Shown: positions 1 through 9,010 of the stretch, one piece after another
Numbering within the stretch: position 1 is the stretch's first letter
Layout: each line of letters begins with the position of its first letter
DNA from: Albimonas donghaensis
GTDB lineage: Bacteria; Pseudomonadota; Alphaproteobacteria; Rhodobacterales; Rhodobacteraceae
Direction of reading: 5' to 3'
Length of the DNA: 64,000 bases
NCBI RefSeq assembly: GCF_900106695.1
Contig: NZ_FNMZ01000002.1
Coordinates: 186,001-250,000, forward strand
Notes under the pieces: generated by a model
Told to the model about the DNA's origin: nothing
What the model saw: the letters and a program-made list of their open reading frames with translations, nothing else
Database searches by the model: none
Position numbers and translations under genes: made by a program

Positions 1-986
1 ACCGCGGGCGCGCCTTCGGTCTCGATCGCCTCGTCCTGAAGGGTCACGTAGTCGATCAACCCGCGCGGCTTGCCGGTCTTCTCCATCACGTCGTCGCAGG
101 CGTCGATGCACAGCGCGCAGGTGATGCAGGCCAGCTGCTGGCCGTCGCGGATGTCGATGCCCATCGGGCAGACCGCGACGCAGGCGTTGCAGTCGATGCA
201 GTCGCCCAGCTGCTCGGCGCCTTCGCGCTTGCGATGCTTGCCCCGCGGCTCTCCCCGCCAGTGGCGGTAGCCCACGGTGATGGTCTGGTCGTCCATCATC
301 GCGGCCTGGATGCGCGGCCAGGGGCACATGTAGATGCAGACCTGTTCCCGCATGAAGCCGCCGAAGACGAAGGTGGTGGCGGTCAGCACGGCGATGGAGG
401 CATAGGCGACGAAGGCCGCCTCGCCGGTCAGCAGATCGACCAGCAGGGTCGGCGCGTCGGCGAAGTAGAACACCCAGGCCCCGCCGGTGGCGACCCCGAT
501 GGCCAGCCAGACCAGCCACTTGGTCGCCCGCAGCCGGATCTTGCGCGCGTCCCAGCCCTGTTTGTGCAGCTTGATGCGGGCGTTGCGGTCGCCCTCGATC
601 CAGCGCTCCACGGTGATGTAGAGGTCGGTCCACACGGTCTGCGGGCAGGTGTAGCCGCACCAGACCCGGCCCAGCGCCGAGGTGAACAGGAACAGCCCCA
701 GCCCGGCCATGATCAGCAGGCCGGCGACATAGATGAACTGCTGGGGCCAGATCTCGATCCAGAAGAAGAAGAAGCGCCGGTTGGCGAGATCCACCAGCAC
801 CGCCTGGTCAGGCATCAGCGGACCGCGGTCCCAGCGAATCCACGGGGTCAGGTAATAGATCGCGAGCGTCACGCCCATGATCCACCATTTCAGCGTGCGG
901 AAGGTTCCCTTCACGCGGCGCGGAAAGATCGGGATGCGGGCGGCGTAGAGCGCGTCGGGGGCGGGCTTTGAGTCCGGCGGAGCCAT
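1..986 (-). CDS. ccoG: CcoG (RdxA), cbb3 oxidase assembly Fe-S protein, 3' end outside window
   Basis: Membrane Fe-S protein needed to mature cbb3-type cytochrome c oxidase, thought to reduce copper for the CcoN site. 328 codons are visible from ATG 986; the C-terminal part runs off the left edge. Hydrophobic segments lie near residues 31-48, 84-103, 156-174 and 191-210. A ferredoxin-type region follows, with C263, C266, C269, C273 and C287, C290, C293, C297, enough for two [4Fe-4S] clusters. Further cysteines in the CGYTC (110-114) and VCIYMCPW (216-223) segments are typical of the family. It lies downstream of ccoNOQP on the same strand, the usual place for ccoGHIS, but an FNR box just upstream and an intrinsic terminator in between suggest its own oxygen-controlled promoter. 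Family assignment is firm; the copper role is from the literature. Confidence 0.95.
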   Translation of the reverse strand, partial: MAPPDSKPAPDALYAARIPIFPRRVKGTFRTLKWWIMGVTLAIYYLTPWIRWDRGPLMPDQAVLVDLANRRFFFFWIEIWPQQFIYVAGLLIMAGLGLFLFTSALGRVWCGYTCPQTVWTDLYITVERWIEGDRNARIKLHKQGWDARKIRLRATKWLVWLAIGVATGGAWVFYFADAPTLLVDLLTGEAAFVAYASIAVLTATTFVFGGFMREQVCIYMCPWPRIQAAMMDDQTITVGYRHWRGEPRGKHRKREGAEQLGDCIDCNACVAVCPMGIDIRDGQQLACITCALCIDACDDVMEKTGKPRGLIDYVTLQDEAIETEGAPA

Positions 987-1046
987 CGTGAGCCTCGAAT
1001 TCAGGGCAGGTCGCCGCGGGTATGGGCTGGCCGGCGGCGTCGATCC

Positions 1047-1060
1047 TTGATGCAAGTCAA
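1047..1060 (-). promoter_or_regulatory. FNR/FnrL box upstream of ccoG
   Basis: TTGATGCAAGTCAA, a dyad one base away from the TTGAT-N4-ATCAA consensus, centred about 67 bp upstream of the ccoG start. It has nearly the same form as the box before ccoN, and an FnrL-type regulator is encoded nearby. Activation of ccoG under low oxygen is inferred. Confidence 0.75.
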
Positions 1061-1301
1061 CCAATCCTGCGGCGTGCTGTCCATTCACAAGTCCCTGTGA
1101 AACAGGTCGCATTCACTTTTCATGATGCGACAGAAACGCCCAAGCGTCAGGGACCGCCGCGTAATCCGGGCCGCCGCGGGCGAAGGCGCTGCGCGAAGCC
1201 TCCCGAGGACGCGGCTGGGGGTGCGGCGGGAGGATGCGGCGGGGGTCGGCGCCGGGTTCGCGCTCGGCGCAGACTGGGGCGCGGCGGAGAGGGCCGGAAC
1301 G
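1061..1301. other. Spacer between ccoG promoter and ccoNOQP terminator
   Basis: GC-rich stretch with no supported gene. Open frames exist on both strands but show no recognisable protein and disagree in reading frame, so none is called. Confidence 0.5.
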
Positions 1302-1333
1302 AAAACGCCCGGCCTTCTGGGGAAGGCCGGGCG
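1302..1333 (-). terminator. Intrinsic terminator, minus strand
   Basis: Perfect 11-bp stem (CGCCCGGCCTT at 1306-1316 with AAGGCCGGGCG at 1323-1333). Read on the minus strand it is followed at once by TTTTCG. It lies about 275 nt downstream of the ccoP stop, so it either ends the ccoNOQP mRNA or a separate small RNA made from 1334-1600. Confidence 0.75.
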
Positions 1334-1555
1334 GTAGTCCTCGCGCCGGCGGGTACGCTGCCGGTCCGGGCGCCTGGGGAACGCCTGACGATCAACTCTG
1401 TCGCCATCTTCTGCGGGAGCGAATACTGCCAAATCCATCGCCTCAACATGCGACAGATCATATCGAAACGCATTTTTACTGAAGCGATCGTCCGACACTA
1501 CGTCAATCGGACCCTATTTTCATCGCGCCCGGCCATGGCGGCGCTGAAAGCGGAC

Positions 1556-1587
1556 GCGCCGGCCCGGACGCTTGCCCGGGCCGGCGC
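1556..1587 (-). terminator. Stem-loop just after ccoP
   Basis: Perfect 12-bp GC-only stem (1556-1567 with 1576-1587) and an 8-nt loop, 20 bp downstream of the ccoP stop. There is no clear U-tract on the minus strand, so it may stabilise the mRNA 3' end rather than terminate. The stretch between this hairpin and 1334 is AT-richer than its surroundings. Confidence 0.5.
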
Positions 1588-1607
1588 ATGAGGCGCTCAG
1601 CGAACCG

Positions 1608-2498
1608 TCACTCGGTCTCGCCGCCGCCCAGCGAGTGGACGTAGAGCGCCACCTGCTTGACGTCGGCCTCGCCCAGCCGCTGCACCCAGGACGGCATCAC
1701 GCCGCGCCGGGAATAGGTCACGGTCTGGGTCAACGCCTCGCGATCGCCGCCATAGAGCCAGATGCGGTCGGTCAGCGACGGCGCGCCCAGGTCCTGCATT
1801 CCGCCCGCATCCTCGCCGTGGCAGGAGACGCAGTTGTCCGCGAACACCACGGCCCCCGGGTCGGCCAGCGCCGGATCGGCGTCGTCATGGGTCAGCCCGT
1901 AGACATATTCGACCACCTCGGCGACCTGCTCCTTTTCCAGCAGCCCGTCGACGCCGAAGGCCGGCATCTCCGAGAAGCGGGTGTCGGGGTCCTCGTCCCA
2001 GCGGACGCCGTGGGCGATGGTGTCGTAAATCGCCTGCCGGGTCCCGCCCCACAACCAGTCGTCGTCGTTGAGGTTGGGGTAGCCGATCCCCCCCGCCGCG
2101 CCGGCGCCGTGGCACTGGGCGCACCAGGTGCGGAAGATCGCGGCGCCGCCGGCCTGGGCGAACTGCATCAGCTCGTCATCCGCGGCGATGTCATCCACGC
2201 CCATCTCGGCGATGCGGTCGGTGTAGACCGACTGCGCCGCCTTGTGCCCGGCGATCGCCTCGGTGACTTCGGTGCGCGAGGAATAGCCCATCACGCCCCC
2301 GAACGCCTCGGAGATCAGCGGCCAGGACGGCATGGCGACGGTATAGGCCACGCCCCAGATCACGGTGGCGTAGAAGGTGTAGAGCCACCAGCGCGGCATG
2401 GGATTGTCGAGTTCCTTGATCTCGTCCCATTCGTGCCCCGTGGTCTGGACGCCCGAGACCTCGTCGACTTCGCGGTGATCGTCGTTGTGATCGGCCAT
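1608..2498 (-). CDS. ccoP: CcoP, diheme cytochrome c subunit of cbb3 oxidase
   Basis: Membrane-anchored diheme subunit that passes electrons from soluble cytochrome c to CcoO/CcoN in the high-affinity cbb3 oxidase. 296 aa from ATG 2498, which has AAGGAG upstream and starts one base after the ccoQ stop; an upstream in-frame ATG (2522) lies inside ccoQ and was not chosen. One N-terminal membrane segment at about residues 37-56 follows the conserved cytoplasmic DNPMPRWW element. Two heme c sites are visible, CAQCH (126-130) and CVSCH (223-227), with Met ligands likely in SEMP (177-180) and VMPS (267-270). The length matches the family. Last gene of the ccoNOQP operon. Confidence 0.97.
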   Translation of the reverse strand: MADHNDDHREVDEVSGVQTTGHEWDEIKELDNPMPRWWLYTFYATVIWGVAYTVAMPSWPLISEAFGGVMGYSSRTEVTEAIAGHKAAQSVYTDRIAEMGVDDIAADDELMQFAQAGGAAIFRTWCAQCHGAGAAGGIGYPNLNDDDWLWGGTRQAIYDTIAHGVRWDEDPDTRFSEMPAFGVDGLLEKEQVAEVVEYVYGLTHDDADPALADPGAVVFADNCVSCHGEDAGGMQDLGAPSLTDRIWLYGGDREALTQTVTYSRRGVMPSWVQRLGEADVKQVALYVHSLGGGETE

Positions 2499-2499
2499 C

Positions 2500-2769
2500 T
2501 CAGCGCTCCTTGTCCGCGCCATGTGCGGTTGCGGCCCCGGTCGCGGCGCCGTTTGCGGCCCCGGATGCGGCCCCGGATGCGGCCCGGGGGGCGTCCTCTT
2601 CCAGCCGCGTCAGGTCATCGTCGCGCATCGGAATGTCGGCGATCTCCCGGTGCAGCCGGCTCGAGCCCGGGCGCAGCGCGAAGGCCACGGCGCCCAGGAA
2701 GAAGGTCATCATGCCCAGCAGCCACCAGCTGTCGGCGAAGTGGCGCAGAACGGTGTAGGTGTCTTCCAT
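2500..2769 (-). CDS. ccoQ: CcoQ, small subunit of cbb3 oxidase with long Ala-rich tail
   Basis: Small membrane subunit that stabilises cbb3 oxidase. One transmembrane helix lies at about residues 13-33 (WWLLGMMTFFLGAVAFALRP). At 89 aa it is longer than most CcoQ proteins, which are usually 50-70 aa. The excess is a C-terminal run of alanine-rich repeats at about residues 63-82, encoded by a 12-bp direct repeat (GCGGCCCCGGAT) near 2560-2585, so the tail probably grew by repeat expansion. It sits between ccoO and ccoP, 16 bp after ccoO. Identification rests mainly on position, size and the single helix. Confidence 0.88.
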   Translation of the reverse strand: MEDTYTVLRHFADSWWLLGMMTFFLGAVAFALRPGSSRLHREIADIPMRDDDLTRLEEDAPRAASGAASGAANGAATGAATAHGADKER

Positions 2770-2785
2770 GGTCCGGCCCTCCCCG

Positions 2786-3514
2786 TCAGCGGCTGCTCTC
2801 GACCTGGTAGGTCGAGAAGTCGACCATCGTGCCGAGCACCTGCAGATAGGCGATCAGCGCGTCCAGTTCGGTGATTTCGGCACGCCCGTCGAAATTGCGG
2901 ATCTGCGCCTTGGGATAGGCGTCCAGCAGCTCGTCGTAGCGGTCGCTGTCGGGGTTCACCTGGGCCGCGGCATGGGCCTTGGCGGCCTCGATCATCTCCT
3001 CCGAATAGGGGACGCCCACCATGGCCTGGGCCTTCAGGTGGTCGCCCACATGCTCGAAGTCGAGCGGGGTTTCGATCAGGTGCGGGTAGGCCGGCATGAT
3101 CGATTCAGGCACCACCGAGCGCGGGTTGTGCATGTGATCCACGTGCCAGCTGTCCGAATACCGGCCCCCGACCCGCGCCAGGTCCGGCCCGGTGCGCTTG
3201 GAGCCCCACTGGAACGGGTGGTCGTACATCGACTCCGCCGCCAGCGAGAAATGCCCGTAGCGCTCCACCTCGTCGCGCATCGGCCGGATCATCTGGGAGT
3301 GGCACACATAGCACCCCTCCCGGATGTAGATGTCCCGTCCCTTGAGCTCGAGCGGGGTGTAGGGGCGCACCCCCTCCACCTTCTCGATGGTGTTCTTGAG
3401 GTAGAACAGGGGCGCGATCTCCACGATCCCGCCGATCGCCACGACGATCAGCGAACAGACCAGCAGGAGGGTGGCGTTGCGTTCGAGAACGCCGTGCTTG
3501 TTGAGAAGGCTCAT
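2786..3514 (-). CDS. ccoO: CcoO, monoheme cytochrome c subunit of cbb3 oxidase
   Basis: Core subunit with one covalently bound heme c, passing electrons from CcoP to the CcoN active site. 242 aa from ATG 3514, with GGAG upstream and 13 bp after the ccoN stop. The N-terminal membrane anchor is at about residues 15-33. The heme c motif CYVCH is at 68-72, followed by the conserved SQMIRP element. A histidine- and methionine-containing middle section and the C-terminal [11 protein letters not shown] segment are typical of CcoO. Length agrees with the family. Confidence 0.97.
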   Translation of the reverse strand: MSLLNKHGVLERNATLLLVCSLIVVAIGGIVEIAPLFYLKNTIEKVEGVRPYTPLELKGRDIYIREGCYVCHSQMIRPMRDEVERYGHFSLAAESMYDHPFQWGSKRTGPDLARVGGRYSDSWHVDHMHNPRSVVPESIMPAYPHLIETPLDFEHVGDHLKAQAMVGVPYSEEMIEAAKAHAAAQVNPDSDRYDELLDAYPKAQIRNFDGRAEITELDALIAYLQVLGTMVDFSTYQVESSR

Positions 3515-3527
3515 GTCTCTCGCTCCC

Positions 3528-5135
3528 TCACTCGGCCGGGACGGCGGCGGGAACCGCGTCCTTCCGCTCGGCGGCGGTGATGGTCATCCAGATGTTCCAG
3601 ACCATGATCAGCGACCCCGCCAGGAACAGCCCGCCGCCCAGGGCGCGGATGATGTAGTAGGGATGCAGCACCGCGACCGTGTCGGCGAAGGAGTTCACCA
3701 GGAAGCCGAGCGCATCGTATTCGCGCCACATCAGCCCCTGGGTGATCCCCGACACCCACATCGACGCCGCGTAGAGCACGATGCCGATGGTCGCGAGCCA
3801 GAAGTGCCAGTTCACCGCGGGCAGCGAATAGAGGCCCTTCTTGTTCCACAGGCGCGGCACCAGGAAGTAGAGCGCCCCGAAGGTGATCATGCCGTTCCAG
3901 CCCAGCGCGCCGGAATGCACGTGACCGATGGTCCAGTCGGTGTAGTGGCTCAGCGAGTTGACCGCCTTGATGGACATCATCGGCCCCTCGAAGGTGGACA
4001 TGCCGTAGAAGCCCACGGCGATGGTCAGCATCCGCAGCACCGGGTCGGTGCGCAGCTTGTCCCAGGCGCCCGAGAGCGTCATCAGGCCGTTGATCATGCC
4101 GCCCCAGCTGGGCATCCACAGGATCACCGAGAACACCATGCCCAGCGTCTGCGCCCAGTCGGGCAGCGCGGTGTAGTGCAGGTGGTGCGGACCGGCCCAG
4201 ATATAAAGGAAGATCAGCGCCCAGAAGTGCACGATCGACAGCTTGTAGGAATAGACCGGACGCTCCGCCTGCTTGGGGATGAAGTAATACATCATGCCCA
4301 GGAAGCCGGCGGTCAGGAAGAAGCCGACCGCGTTATGGCCGTACCACCACTGCGTCAGCGCGTCCTGCACGCCCGAGAAGGCGGAGTAGCTGACCGACCC
4401 GAACACCGACACCGGCACCGCGAGGTTGTTGACCACGTGCAGCATGGCGATGGTGACGATGAAGGCCAGGTAGAACCAGTTGGCCACGTAGATATGCGGC
4501 TCGCGCCGCTTGATCAGCGTGCCCATGAACACGGCCAGATAGGCGACCCAGACGATGGTCAGCCAGATGTCCACATACCAGGTCGGCTCGGCGTATTCCT
4601 TGCCCTGAGTGCCGCCGAGCACGTAGCCGGTGGCCGCCAGCACGATGACCAGCTGATAGCCCCAGAACACGAACCAGGCCAGGTTCCCGCCCCAAAGCCG
4701 CGTCGCGCAGGTGCGCTGGACCACGTAGAAGGACGTCGCGATCAGCGCGTTGCCGCCGAAGGCGAAGATCACCGCCGAGGTGTGCAGCGGCCGCAGCCGC
4801 CCGAAGGTGGTCCAGGGCAGATCGAGGTTCAGGACCGGAAAGGCCAGCTGCAGCGCGATGACCACGCCGACCAGGAAGCCCACCACGCCCCAGCCGGCGG
4901 TGGCGATGACGCCGTAGCGGATGACCCCGTCCATGTAGCCGCCGTCATGGGCGGGGACCGCGGCGACGCGCTTCGCCTCGCCGACGCCGCGCAGCAGCCA
5001 CAGGAACATGCCGACGGAGACCGCCAGCACGATGAGCGCGTTGACCTGGTAAGCCAGGTCGCGCGCGAAGCTCGCGGCCACCATCGCGAGGATGGCGACG
5101 ATCGCGAGCGCGATGAGTTTGAATGTCGAGGCCAA
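3528..5135 (-). CDS. ccoN: CcoN, catalytic subunit I of cbb3 oxidase (TTG start)
   Basis: Heme-copper oxidase subunit I (heme b, heme b3, CuB) that reduces oxygen with high affinity. I choose the TTG at 5135: a strong GGAGGGG lies 3 bp before it, and the protein then opens with a short leader and a membrane helix, giving 535 aa as expected. The upstream ATG (5195) would add 20 charged residues and has no good ribosome site. About twelve hydrophobic segments are present, with the family's conserved histidines in segments such as YNGHN-like [15 protein letters not shown] and IGHVHSG. The operon order N-O-Q-P is standard. An FNR box lies about 100 bp upstream. Confidence 0.97.
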   Translation of the reverse strand: MASTFKLIALAIVAILAMVAASFARDLAYQVNALIVLAVSVGMFLWLLRGVGEAKRVAAVPAHDGGYMDGVIRYGVIATAGWGVVGFLVGVVIALQLAFPVLNLDLPWTTFGRLRPLHTSAVIFAFGGNALIATSFYVVQRTCATRLWGGNLAWFVFWGYQLVIVLAATGYVLGGTQGKEYAEPTWYVDIWLTIVWVAYLAVFMGTLIKRREPHIYVANWFYLAFIVTIAMLHVVNNLAVPVSVFGSVSYSAFSGVQDALTQWWYGHNAVGFFLTAGFLGMMYYFIPKQAERPVYSYKLSIVHFWALIFLYIWAGPHHLHYTALPDWAQTLGMVFSVILWMPSWGGMINGLMTLSGAWDKLRTDPVLRMLTIAVGFYGMSTFEGPMMSIKAVNSLSHYTDWTIGHVHSGALGWNGMITFGALYFLVPRLWNKKGLYSLPAVNWHFWLATIGIVLYAASMWVSGITQGLMWREYDALGFLVNSFADTVAVLHPYYIIRALGGGLFLAGSLIMVWNIWMTITAAERKDAVPAAVPAE

Positions 5136-5233
5136 TGTCCCCTCCTTCGCCGCTCGGGCTACGGCTTGTCTTGGAGAACGCCCGCTGGCGTCCACGCTGC
5201 GCTTGCGTCTGGCCCGGCGGTCGGAGCCCCGCC

Positions 5234-5247
5234 TTGATCCAGGTCAA
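5234..5247 (-). promoter_or_regulatory. FNR/FnrL box upstream of ccoNOQP
   Basis: TTGATCCAGGTCAA, one base from the FNR consensus dyad, centred about 105 bp upstream of the ccoN TTG start. FnrL activation of ccoNOQP is established in Rhodobacter species; here it is inferred from the site and the adjacent regulator gene. Confidence 0.8.
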
Positions 5248-5607
5248 CGCAGCATATCCACGGCTCGAAACGGTTCAATCTAGAAACTGCTCGCATCGTC
5301 GCTTTGCGTCGCGATTCCAGCGCTGTGGGAGGGGATGGGTCCTCAAGCGGCCGCTTCGGCTTCTGGCGACAGGACTCTGCGTCGCGCCGTCGCAGCTTAC
5401 GCACCTCCAGGGCATGACCTTGGGGAAGCGCCCCGACGCGCCGAAGGACCGGCGGCACGGCCTCCGCGGGGATCGGCAGGCGCAGCGGCGTCGGCGCGTC
5501 GCGGACCGTCAGCGCGCGCGCTGCCGAAGCTCGCCGGAATAGCGGTGGAGCATATGCGGGTGGGGAGGGGCGCCCCCCCAACAGGAGGGGAGGCCGCGCG
5601 CCGGGGC
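5248..5607. other. Intergenic region between fnrL and ccoN
   Basis: About 360 bp with no supported gene beyond the ccoN promoter area. In R. sphaeroides relatives other genes can lie here; none is visible. A minus-strand open frame continues through it from inside fnrL, but in a different frame from fnrL and without recognisable domains. Confidence 0.5.
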
Positions 5608-6369
5608 TCAGTAGAGCTCGATATCGCCGCCGCCGGCGTCGAGCAGGTCGCTCCAGCTCGGGATCAGCAGGTGGCGGGCGTCGATCAGCTCGATCACCCC
5701 GGACTTTTTCAGCGCGCTGATCTGGCGGCTGACGGTCTCGATGGTCAGGCCGAGGAAATCGGCCATGTCCTCGCGGCTCATGGGCAGGACCACCAGCATT
5801 CCGTCGATCGGGTCGCGCTTTTCCAGCCGCAGCGCCCGTCGGGCGGCCAGCGCGAAGAAGGAGCACATCTTCTCCTGCGCCGACTTGCGGCCGAGCAGCA
5901 CCATCCACTCGCGGGCCGAATCGAGCTCGTCGAGGGTCATTTCCAGCAGCCGCCGCTCCAGCGACGGGGTGGCGCGCAGGGCGGCCTCGAACTGGGGGCG
6001 GTCGAAGGCGCAGAGCCGCGCTTCGGTCACCGCCACGTATTCGAAGGGCGAGACCGGGCTGAACGGCCGGCCCACCAGGTCGCCGGGGAACAGCAGCCCC
6101 ACCACCTGCCGGCGCCCGTCGGGCAGCAGCCGCGACATCGAGGCCACGCCCTCCACCATGGTGCCGAGGAAGGGCGCGCGCTCGCCCATCGCGAGAATCG
6201 GCTCGCCGGGGCGGTAGTTGCGATAGGTCTTGATGGCGCTGAGAAACTCGAGCTCGTCCACGTCGCAATGCGAACAGACGGCGTGCTGCCGGATCGCGCA
6301 GTCCACGCAATGCGCCCGCGCGCGCAGGTCGATGGCGCTGGGCGCGGCGGGATGGGCCAACACTCTCAT
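5608..6369 (-). CDS. fnrL: FnrL-type oxygen-sensing CRP/FNR regulator
   Basis: Global anaerobic regulator whose oxygen-labile [4Fe-4S] cluster drives dimerisation and binding to TTGAT-N4-ATCAA. 253 aa. The N-terminal cysteine cluster C21, C24, C32, C35 and a further C120 in the effector domain fit the FnrL pattern (several N-terminal Cys plus one distal). The cyclic-nucleotide-like beta-roll spans roughly residues 45-160. The C-terminal winged helix at about 193-225 carries a recognition helix with ETVSR, the E--SR core that reads the FNR half-site. It lies upstream of ccoNOQP on the same strand, and three clear FNR boxes in this window are plausible targets. A degenerate half-conserved box before its own start hints at autoregulation. 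Confidence 0.93.
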   Translation of the reverse strand: MRVLAHPAAPSAIDLRARAHCVDCAIRQHAVCSHCDVDELEFLSAIKTYRNYRPGEPILAMGERAPFLGTMVEGVASMSRLLPDGRRQVVGLLFPGDLVGRPFSPVSPFEYVAVTEARLCAFDRPQFEAALRATPSLERRLLEMTLDELDSAREWMVLLGRKSAQEKMCSFFALAARRALRLEKRDPIDGMLVVLPMSREDMADFLGLTIETVSRQISALKKSGVIELIDARHLLIPSWSDLLDAGGGDIELY

Positions 6370-6392
6370 GATGCCTCCATTCTCAGCATATC

Positions 6393-6406
6393 GCGACCTA
6401 CGTCAA
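6393..6406 (-). promoter_or_regulatory. Degenerate FNR-like box before fnrL
   Basis: GCGACCTACGTCAA: one half matches GTCAA exactly and the other has two mismatches. It sits about 30 bp upstream of the fnrL start, where binding could repress by blocking transcription or its start. Weak evidence. Confidence 0.3.
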
Positions 6407-6516
6407 CCATACTCGCCCCCATCCGGGCCACGCGCCGGCGCGTGGCGCCGCCCGCAATCGCGCGTAGCTTGTCGGAACCGTCGACGCCACGGGCCGCGTC
6501 GCCGCGGGACACGGGG

Positions 6517-6555
6517 CGCGGCGACGCGGCGACGCGGCGACGCGGCGACGCGGCG
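6517..6555. repeat. 8-bp tandem repeat (CGCGGCGA, 4.9 units)
   Basis: Four perfect copies of CGCGGCGA and a partial fifth, in the 330-bp spacer between fnrL and the tyrosine-kinase gene, about 140 bp upstream of the kinase start. No gene covers it. The unit is not a multiple of three and could vary in copy number by slippage. Confidence 0.8.
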
Positions 6556-6697
6556 CCGGAAGAAGCAGCGTCAAACTTTCGCGTGCAAGCGGCTGGAACT
6601 CCTTGTTATGACTTGTGCGGGTTGTGTACGGGGTGACGAGGTCCCAGCAACCGGCGTCCGGGGGGATGCCGGTCTGGCGCGACCGAGTGGAGAGGTG

Positions 6698-8959
6698 ATG
6701 CCGGTGGATGATTTTCCGGGGACCCGGCGCGATGCGCCGGATCAGATGGGCGAGTTGCCGGAACGGCTTCGTCATGGCGCGACGGATCCGCAGCCGCATG
6801 TCGAAGGCAAGGCCGACGAACTCACCTTCGAGTCGCTGTTCACAACGGTCTGGCGACGCAAATGGACCATCGCGGTTTTCGGCTTCGGCTTCGCGATCCT
6901 CGCCATCGCGCTGGTCTACTCGCTGACCCCGCAATACAAATCCACCGCGGTGGTCATGCTCGACCGCCAGCAGGAGCAGGTGATCGACGTCGAGAGCGTG
7001 GTCTCCGGCGTCAGCACCGACTACTACTCGATCCTCGCCGAGGCGCAGGTCCTGCGCTCCCGCGCGCTGGCCAACCGGGTGGTGGAGGCTGCGGGTCTCG
7101 AACAGAATCCCTACTTCAACCCGCTGCTCCTGCCTGAGGAGGAGCCGGGACTGGTCGGCTACGTGATCGGCGGCGCGTTCAACCTGCTCAAGACCGCGAT
7201 CCGCGGCGCCGTCACCGACGAGGACTCGGTCGCGCCCACGGGCCGCGACCTGCTCGACGAAAGCTACTGGGTGCGCCAGCGCGCCATCGACCGCCTGCTG
7301 GGCTCGCTCGAGGTCATGGCGGTCAGCGACACCTATGTCTACGCGCTGACCGTGGAGACGCCGAACGCGATCATGTCGGCGGAGATCGCCAACAAGGTCG
7401 CCGAACTCTACATTCTCGACCAGCTGGAGACCAAGTTCGAGGCCACCCAGAAAGCCACCGAGTGGCTCTCCAACCGGGTGGCCGAGCTGAAATCCGAGCT
7501 CGAACGCTCCGAGGCCGCGGTGGAGGCCTACAATTCCTCCACCACCCTGATCTCCGAAGCCGCGCTCGCCGGCATGAACCGCCAGCTCAAGGAACTGCGG
7601 GAGCGGGTGATCGCGCTCGACGCGCTGGCGACGGAGTCCGGAACCCGGCTCGAACGGCTTGAGGCGGCGCTGGACGCCGGGGACTACGAGACCTTCGCCC
7701 TCGCCGCGGACCAGCCGCGCCTGTCGACGCTGGCCGCCGACATCGCCGGCGCCGCCCCCGGCTCCGGCGCCCGCCAGGCGATGGAGAACCGGTTCGAGAC
7801 CGCCGCCCAGCGGGTTCTGGTGCAGACCCGGACCGAGCGTGACCGCGCCCTGTCCCAGTCGGGCGCCGTGACCAGCTCGATCGCCGAGCTCGAACAGCAG
7901 CTCTCCACCCAGACCGACGACCTGGTGGAGCTTCGCCAGCTGACCCGCGAGGCCGAGGCCGACCGGCGCATCTACGAGCAGTTCCTGCGCCGCCTGAACG
8001 AGACCTCGGTCCAGCAGGGCGTGCAGCAGGCCGACGCGCGGGTGCTGTCGCCGGCGGTGGTCAACTTCAACGCCTCCTACCCGCCCAAGATGCTGGCGGT
8101 GCTGGCGGCGGGCTTCTTCGGCGGCCTCTGCGGCATCGCCTTCGTGCTGATCATCGAGCAGATGAACAACGCCTTCCGCTCCTCCGAAGAGCTGGAGAAG
8201 AACACGGGGCTGGCGGTGCTGGGCAACATCCCGGTGGCCCCGGTGCGGATGCGCCGCGGCGTGCTGGACTACGCGGTGGACCGGCCCTCCTCGGCCCTGG
8301 TCGAGGCGATCCGCAACCTGCGCACCGGCGTGCTTCTGGCCAATGTCGACCGACAGCCCAAGATGATCATGCTCACCTCCTCCCTGCCCAAGGAGGGCAA
8401 GACCACCTGCTCGCTGCTGCTCGCGCAGAACGCCGCCGGGCTGGGCAAGAAAGTGCTGCTGGTGGAATGCGATCTGCGCCGCCGCACCTTCCGGACCTAT
8501 TTCTCGGGCGCGCCCAAGCACGGGCTGATGTCGATCCTGTCGGGCGAGAAGACCTTCGAGGAGGTCGTGCACCACGACGAGAAGGTCGGCTTCGACGTGG
8601 TCATGGGCGAGGAGACGCAGGTCAACGCCGCCGACGTCTTCGCCTCGCAGAAATTCCGGCAGTTCCTGCAGGACGCGCGGGACCGCTACGACTTCGTGGT
8701 CATCGACACGCCGCCGGTGCTGGCGGTGCCCGACAGCCGCGTGATCGCGCCGCTGGCCGATGCGGTGATCTACTGCGTGCGCTGGAACTCGACCCACAAG
8801 GATCTGGTGAAGCACGGCCTGGCCCAGTTCGCCCAGATCAAGGTGCGGGTCGCGGGGCTGGCGCTGACGCAGATCAACACCAAGAAAATGGCGAAATACG
8901 GCTACGGCGGCTACAACTACCACTACTACAAGACGTCGAGCCGCTACTACCTGAACTGA
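6698..8959 (+). CDS. Wzc-like polysaccharide co-polymerase with C-terminal BY-kinase
   Basis: Inner-membrane protein that controls chain length and export of exopolysaccharide through tyrosine autophosphorylation. 753 aa from ATG 6698, with GGAGAGG upstream. Wzz domain: first membrane helix at about residues 56-76, a long periplasmic coiled-coil region with many Glu/Arg heptads (about 230-430), and a second helix at about 464-486. The cytoplasmic kinase domain has Walker A (PKEGKTT, about 563-569), the A' motif [10 protein letters not shown] and Walker B VVIDTPP (about 666). A Tyr-rich tail of about nine tyrosines closes the protein (about 733-752), the autophosphorylation cluster. No export or glycosyltransferase genes flank it, so its polysaccharide locus is elsewhere. 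Confidence 0.93.
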   Translation: MPVDDFPGTRRDAPDQMGELPERLRHGATDPQPHVEGKADELTFESLFTTVWRRKWTIAVFGFGFAILAIALVYSLTPQYKSTAVVMLDRQQEQVIDVESVVSGVSTDYYSILAEAQVLRSRALANRVVEAAGLEQNPYFNPLLLPEEEPGLVGYVIGGAFNLLKTAIRGAVTDEDSVAPTGRDLLDESYWVRQRAIDRLLGSLEVMAVSDTYVYALTVETPNAIMSAEIANKVAELYILDQLETKFEATQKATEWLSNRVAELKSELERSEAAVEAYNSSTTLISEAALAGMNRQLKELRERVIALDALATESGTRLERLEAALDAGDYETFALAADQPRLSTLAADIAGAAPGSGARQAMENRFETAAQRVLVQTRTERDRALSQSGAVTSSIAELEQQLSTQTDDLVELRQLTREAEADRRIYEQFLRRLNETSVQQGVQQADARVLSPAVVNFNASYPPKMLAVLAAGFFGGLCGIAFVLIIEQMNNAFRSSEELEKNTGLAVLGNIPVAPVRMRRGVLDYAVDRPSSALVEAIRNLRTGVLLANVDRQPKMIMLTSSLPKEGKTTCSLLLAQNAAGLGKKVLLVECDLRRRTFRTYFSGAPKHGLMSILSGEKTFEEVVHHDEKVGFDVVMGEETQVNAADVFASQKFRQFLQDARDRYDFVVIDTPPVLAVPDSRVIAPLADAVIYCVRWNSTHKDLVKHGLAQFAQIKVRVAGLALTQINTKKMAKYGYGGYNYHYYKTSSRYYLN

Positions 8960-8980
8960 GCCGAACCTCCGGCCGCATCG

Positions 8981-9010
8981 CGGGCCGCGCCGGGAAACCG
9001 GCGCGGCCCG
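8981..9010 (+). terminator. Terminator-like hairpin after the BY-kinase gene
   Basis: Perfect 13-bp stem with a GAAA tetraloop, 21 bp after the stop codon, followed by TCGCGTTTAAG. The stem is very strong; the T-run is short. Confidence 0.7.

Noticed and set aside
1085-1498. 137-aa minus-strand frame between ccoG and ccoP
   Set aside because: Crosses the terminator at 1302-1333 and the FNR-controlled promoter area; low complexity after residue 45 and no known family.
5136-5195. Upstream ATG for ccoN
   Set aside because: No ribosome site and a 20-residue charged extension; TTG 5135 has a strong GGAGGGG.
6398-8923. 841-codon open frame on the minus strand
   Set aside because: Antisense to the BY-kinase gene with its Walker motifs; composition is His/Gln/Val-rich as in other antisense shadows.
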